A DNA stretch of 6,813 nt from Verrucomicrobiales bacterium (lineage in GTDB: Bacteria; Verrucomicrobiota; Verrucomicrobiia; Limisphaerales; UBA1100), in the NCBI GenBank assembly GCA_002724615.1, contig PBPF01000171.1, forward strand, positions 1 to 6,813, read 5' to 3'. The notes below the pieces were generated by a model, which was not told the origin of the DNA, did not search any database, and saw only the letters and a list, made by a program, of their open reading frames with translations. Positions 6,542 to 6,813 of the stretch are shown here, piece by piece (positions within the stretch are counted from its first letter, which is position 1; each line of letters opens with the position of its first letter). Made by a program: the position numbers and the translations under genes.

Positions 6542-6813
6542 ATGAAATGTATCCCCTTGTTTATTGCCGTTGTTTTTAGCTTATTCACGGTGATGTCTGC
6601 TCAGGCGGCGCCGGATGTGAAGGCCGATCTTAAGGAGAATCCGGACAAGATTGCCGCTTATAATAATTATATGCGCGCGACCATGACTGAGATTCGCGGG
6701 CTGACTGCCAAGAATCCGAATGTGGCGGAAAAACGCATCGCTGAGATGGAAGCGTTACTCAAGGGACTCAAGCCCACCACGCAGCAGGCAAAAACTCTCC
6801 AACAACGCGCACT
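6542..6813 (+). CDS. Secreted protein of unknown function, N-terminal fragment
   Basis: The plus strand encodes 90 full codons from the ATG at 6542 and runs off the right edge with no stop. The N-terminus is a clear Sec signal peptide: MK, then hydrophobic IPLFIAVVFSLFTVM, then SAQA-AP as a probable signal peptidase I site after residue 22. The mature part is highly charged and predicted helical: KADLKENPDKIAAY, then NNYMRATMTEIRGLTAK, then EKRIAEMEALLKGLKPTTQQ. I do not recognise the family from this fragment. Exported Verrucomicrobia and Planctomycetes proteins, some with later thioredoxin-like domains, can begin with similar helical segments, but nothing here proves that. It is transcribed divergently from the TIR gene across a 138-base gap, and no Shine-Dalgarno sequence precedes the start. 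Coding status is well supported by the signal peptide and uninterrupted frame. Confidence 0.75.
   Translation, partial: MKCIPLFIAVVFSLFTVMSAQAAPDVKADLKENPDKIAAYNNYMRATMTEIRGLTAKNPNVAEKRIAEMEALLKGLKPTTQQAKTLQQRA

Overview
The window looks like a chromosomal segment from a bacterium of the Planctomycetes-Verrucomicrobia group, with Verrucomicrobia the more likely guess. The main clue is the pair of adjacent minus-strand genes at the left: a PSCyt1/DUF1549/DUF1553 protein followed by the start of a DUF1501 protein with a twin-arginine-like leader. This pair is a hallmark of that superphylum. No start codon here has a convincing Shine-Dalgarno sequence.

Layout, left to right. Bases 1-183 (minus) hold the N-terminus of a DUF1501 protein cut by the window edge. 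Bases 271-3084 (minus) hold a 937-residue secreted PSCyt1-DUF1549-DUF1553 protein with two CxxCH motifs and an inserted golvesin-like beta domain. It is transcribed toward the DUF1501 gene, which starts 87 bases after its stop, so the two are probably one operon. Bases 3085-3259 are a 175-base gap with no supported feature. Bases 3260-6403 (minus) hold a 1047-residue protein with an unusual architecture: an N-terminal TIR domain, about five degenerate 76-residue helical repeats, a further helical segment, and a C-terminal propeller of eight nearly identical 41-residue PQQ-like blades. Bases 6404-6541 are a divergent intergenic region with a candidate leaderless promoter for the TIR gene and a nested set of inverted repeats. 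Bases 6542-6813 (plus) hold the start of a small secreted protein of unknown function, cut by the right edge.

The most interesting element is the TIR-propeller gene. The TIR domain keeps the glutamate position used by NAD-cleaving TIRs, and the protein has no visible signal peptide or membrane segment. The propeller blades are almost identical in DNA and protein but differ at a few fixed positions. That combination suggests an intracellular TIR effector with a recombining recognition propeller, as in immune receptors, but without the NTPase that normally sits between such modules. This is inference: no biochemical role can be read directly, and there are no neighbouring defence genes in the window. 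The flanking DUF1501/PSCyt1 genes belong to a different, envelope-associated function and are probably not part of the same system.
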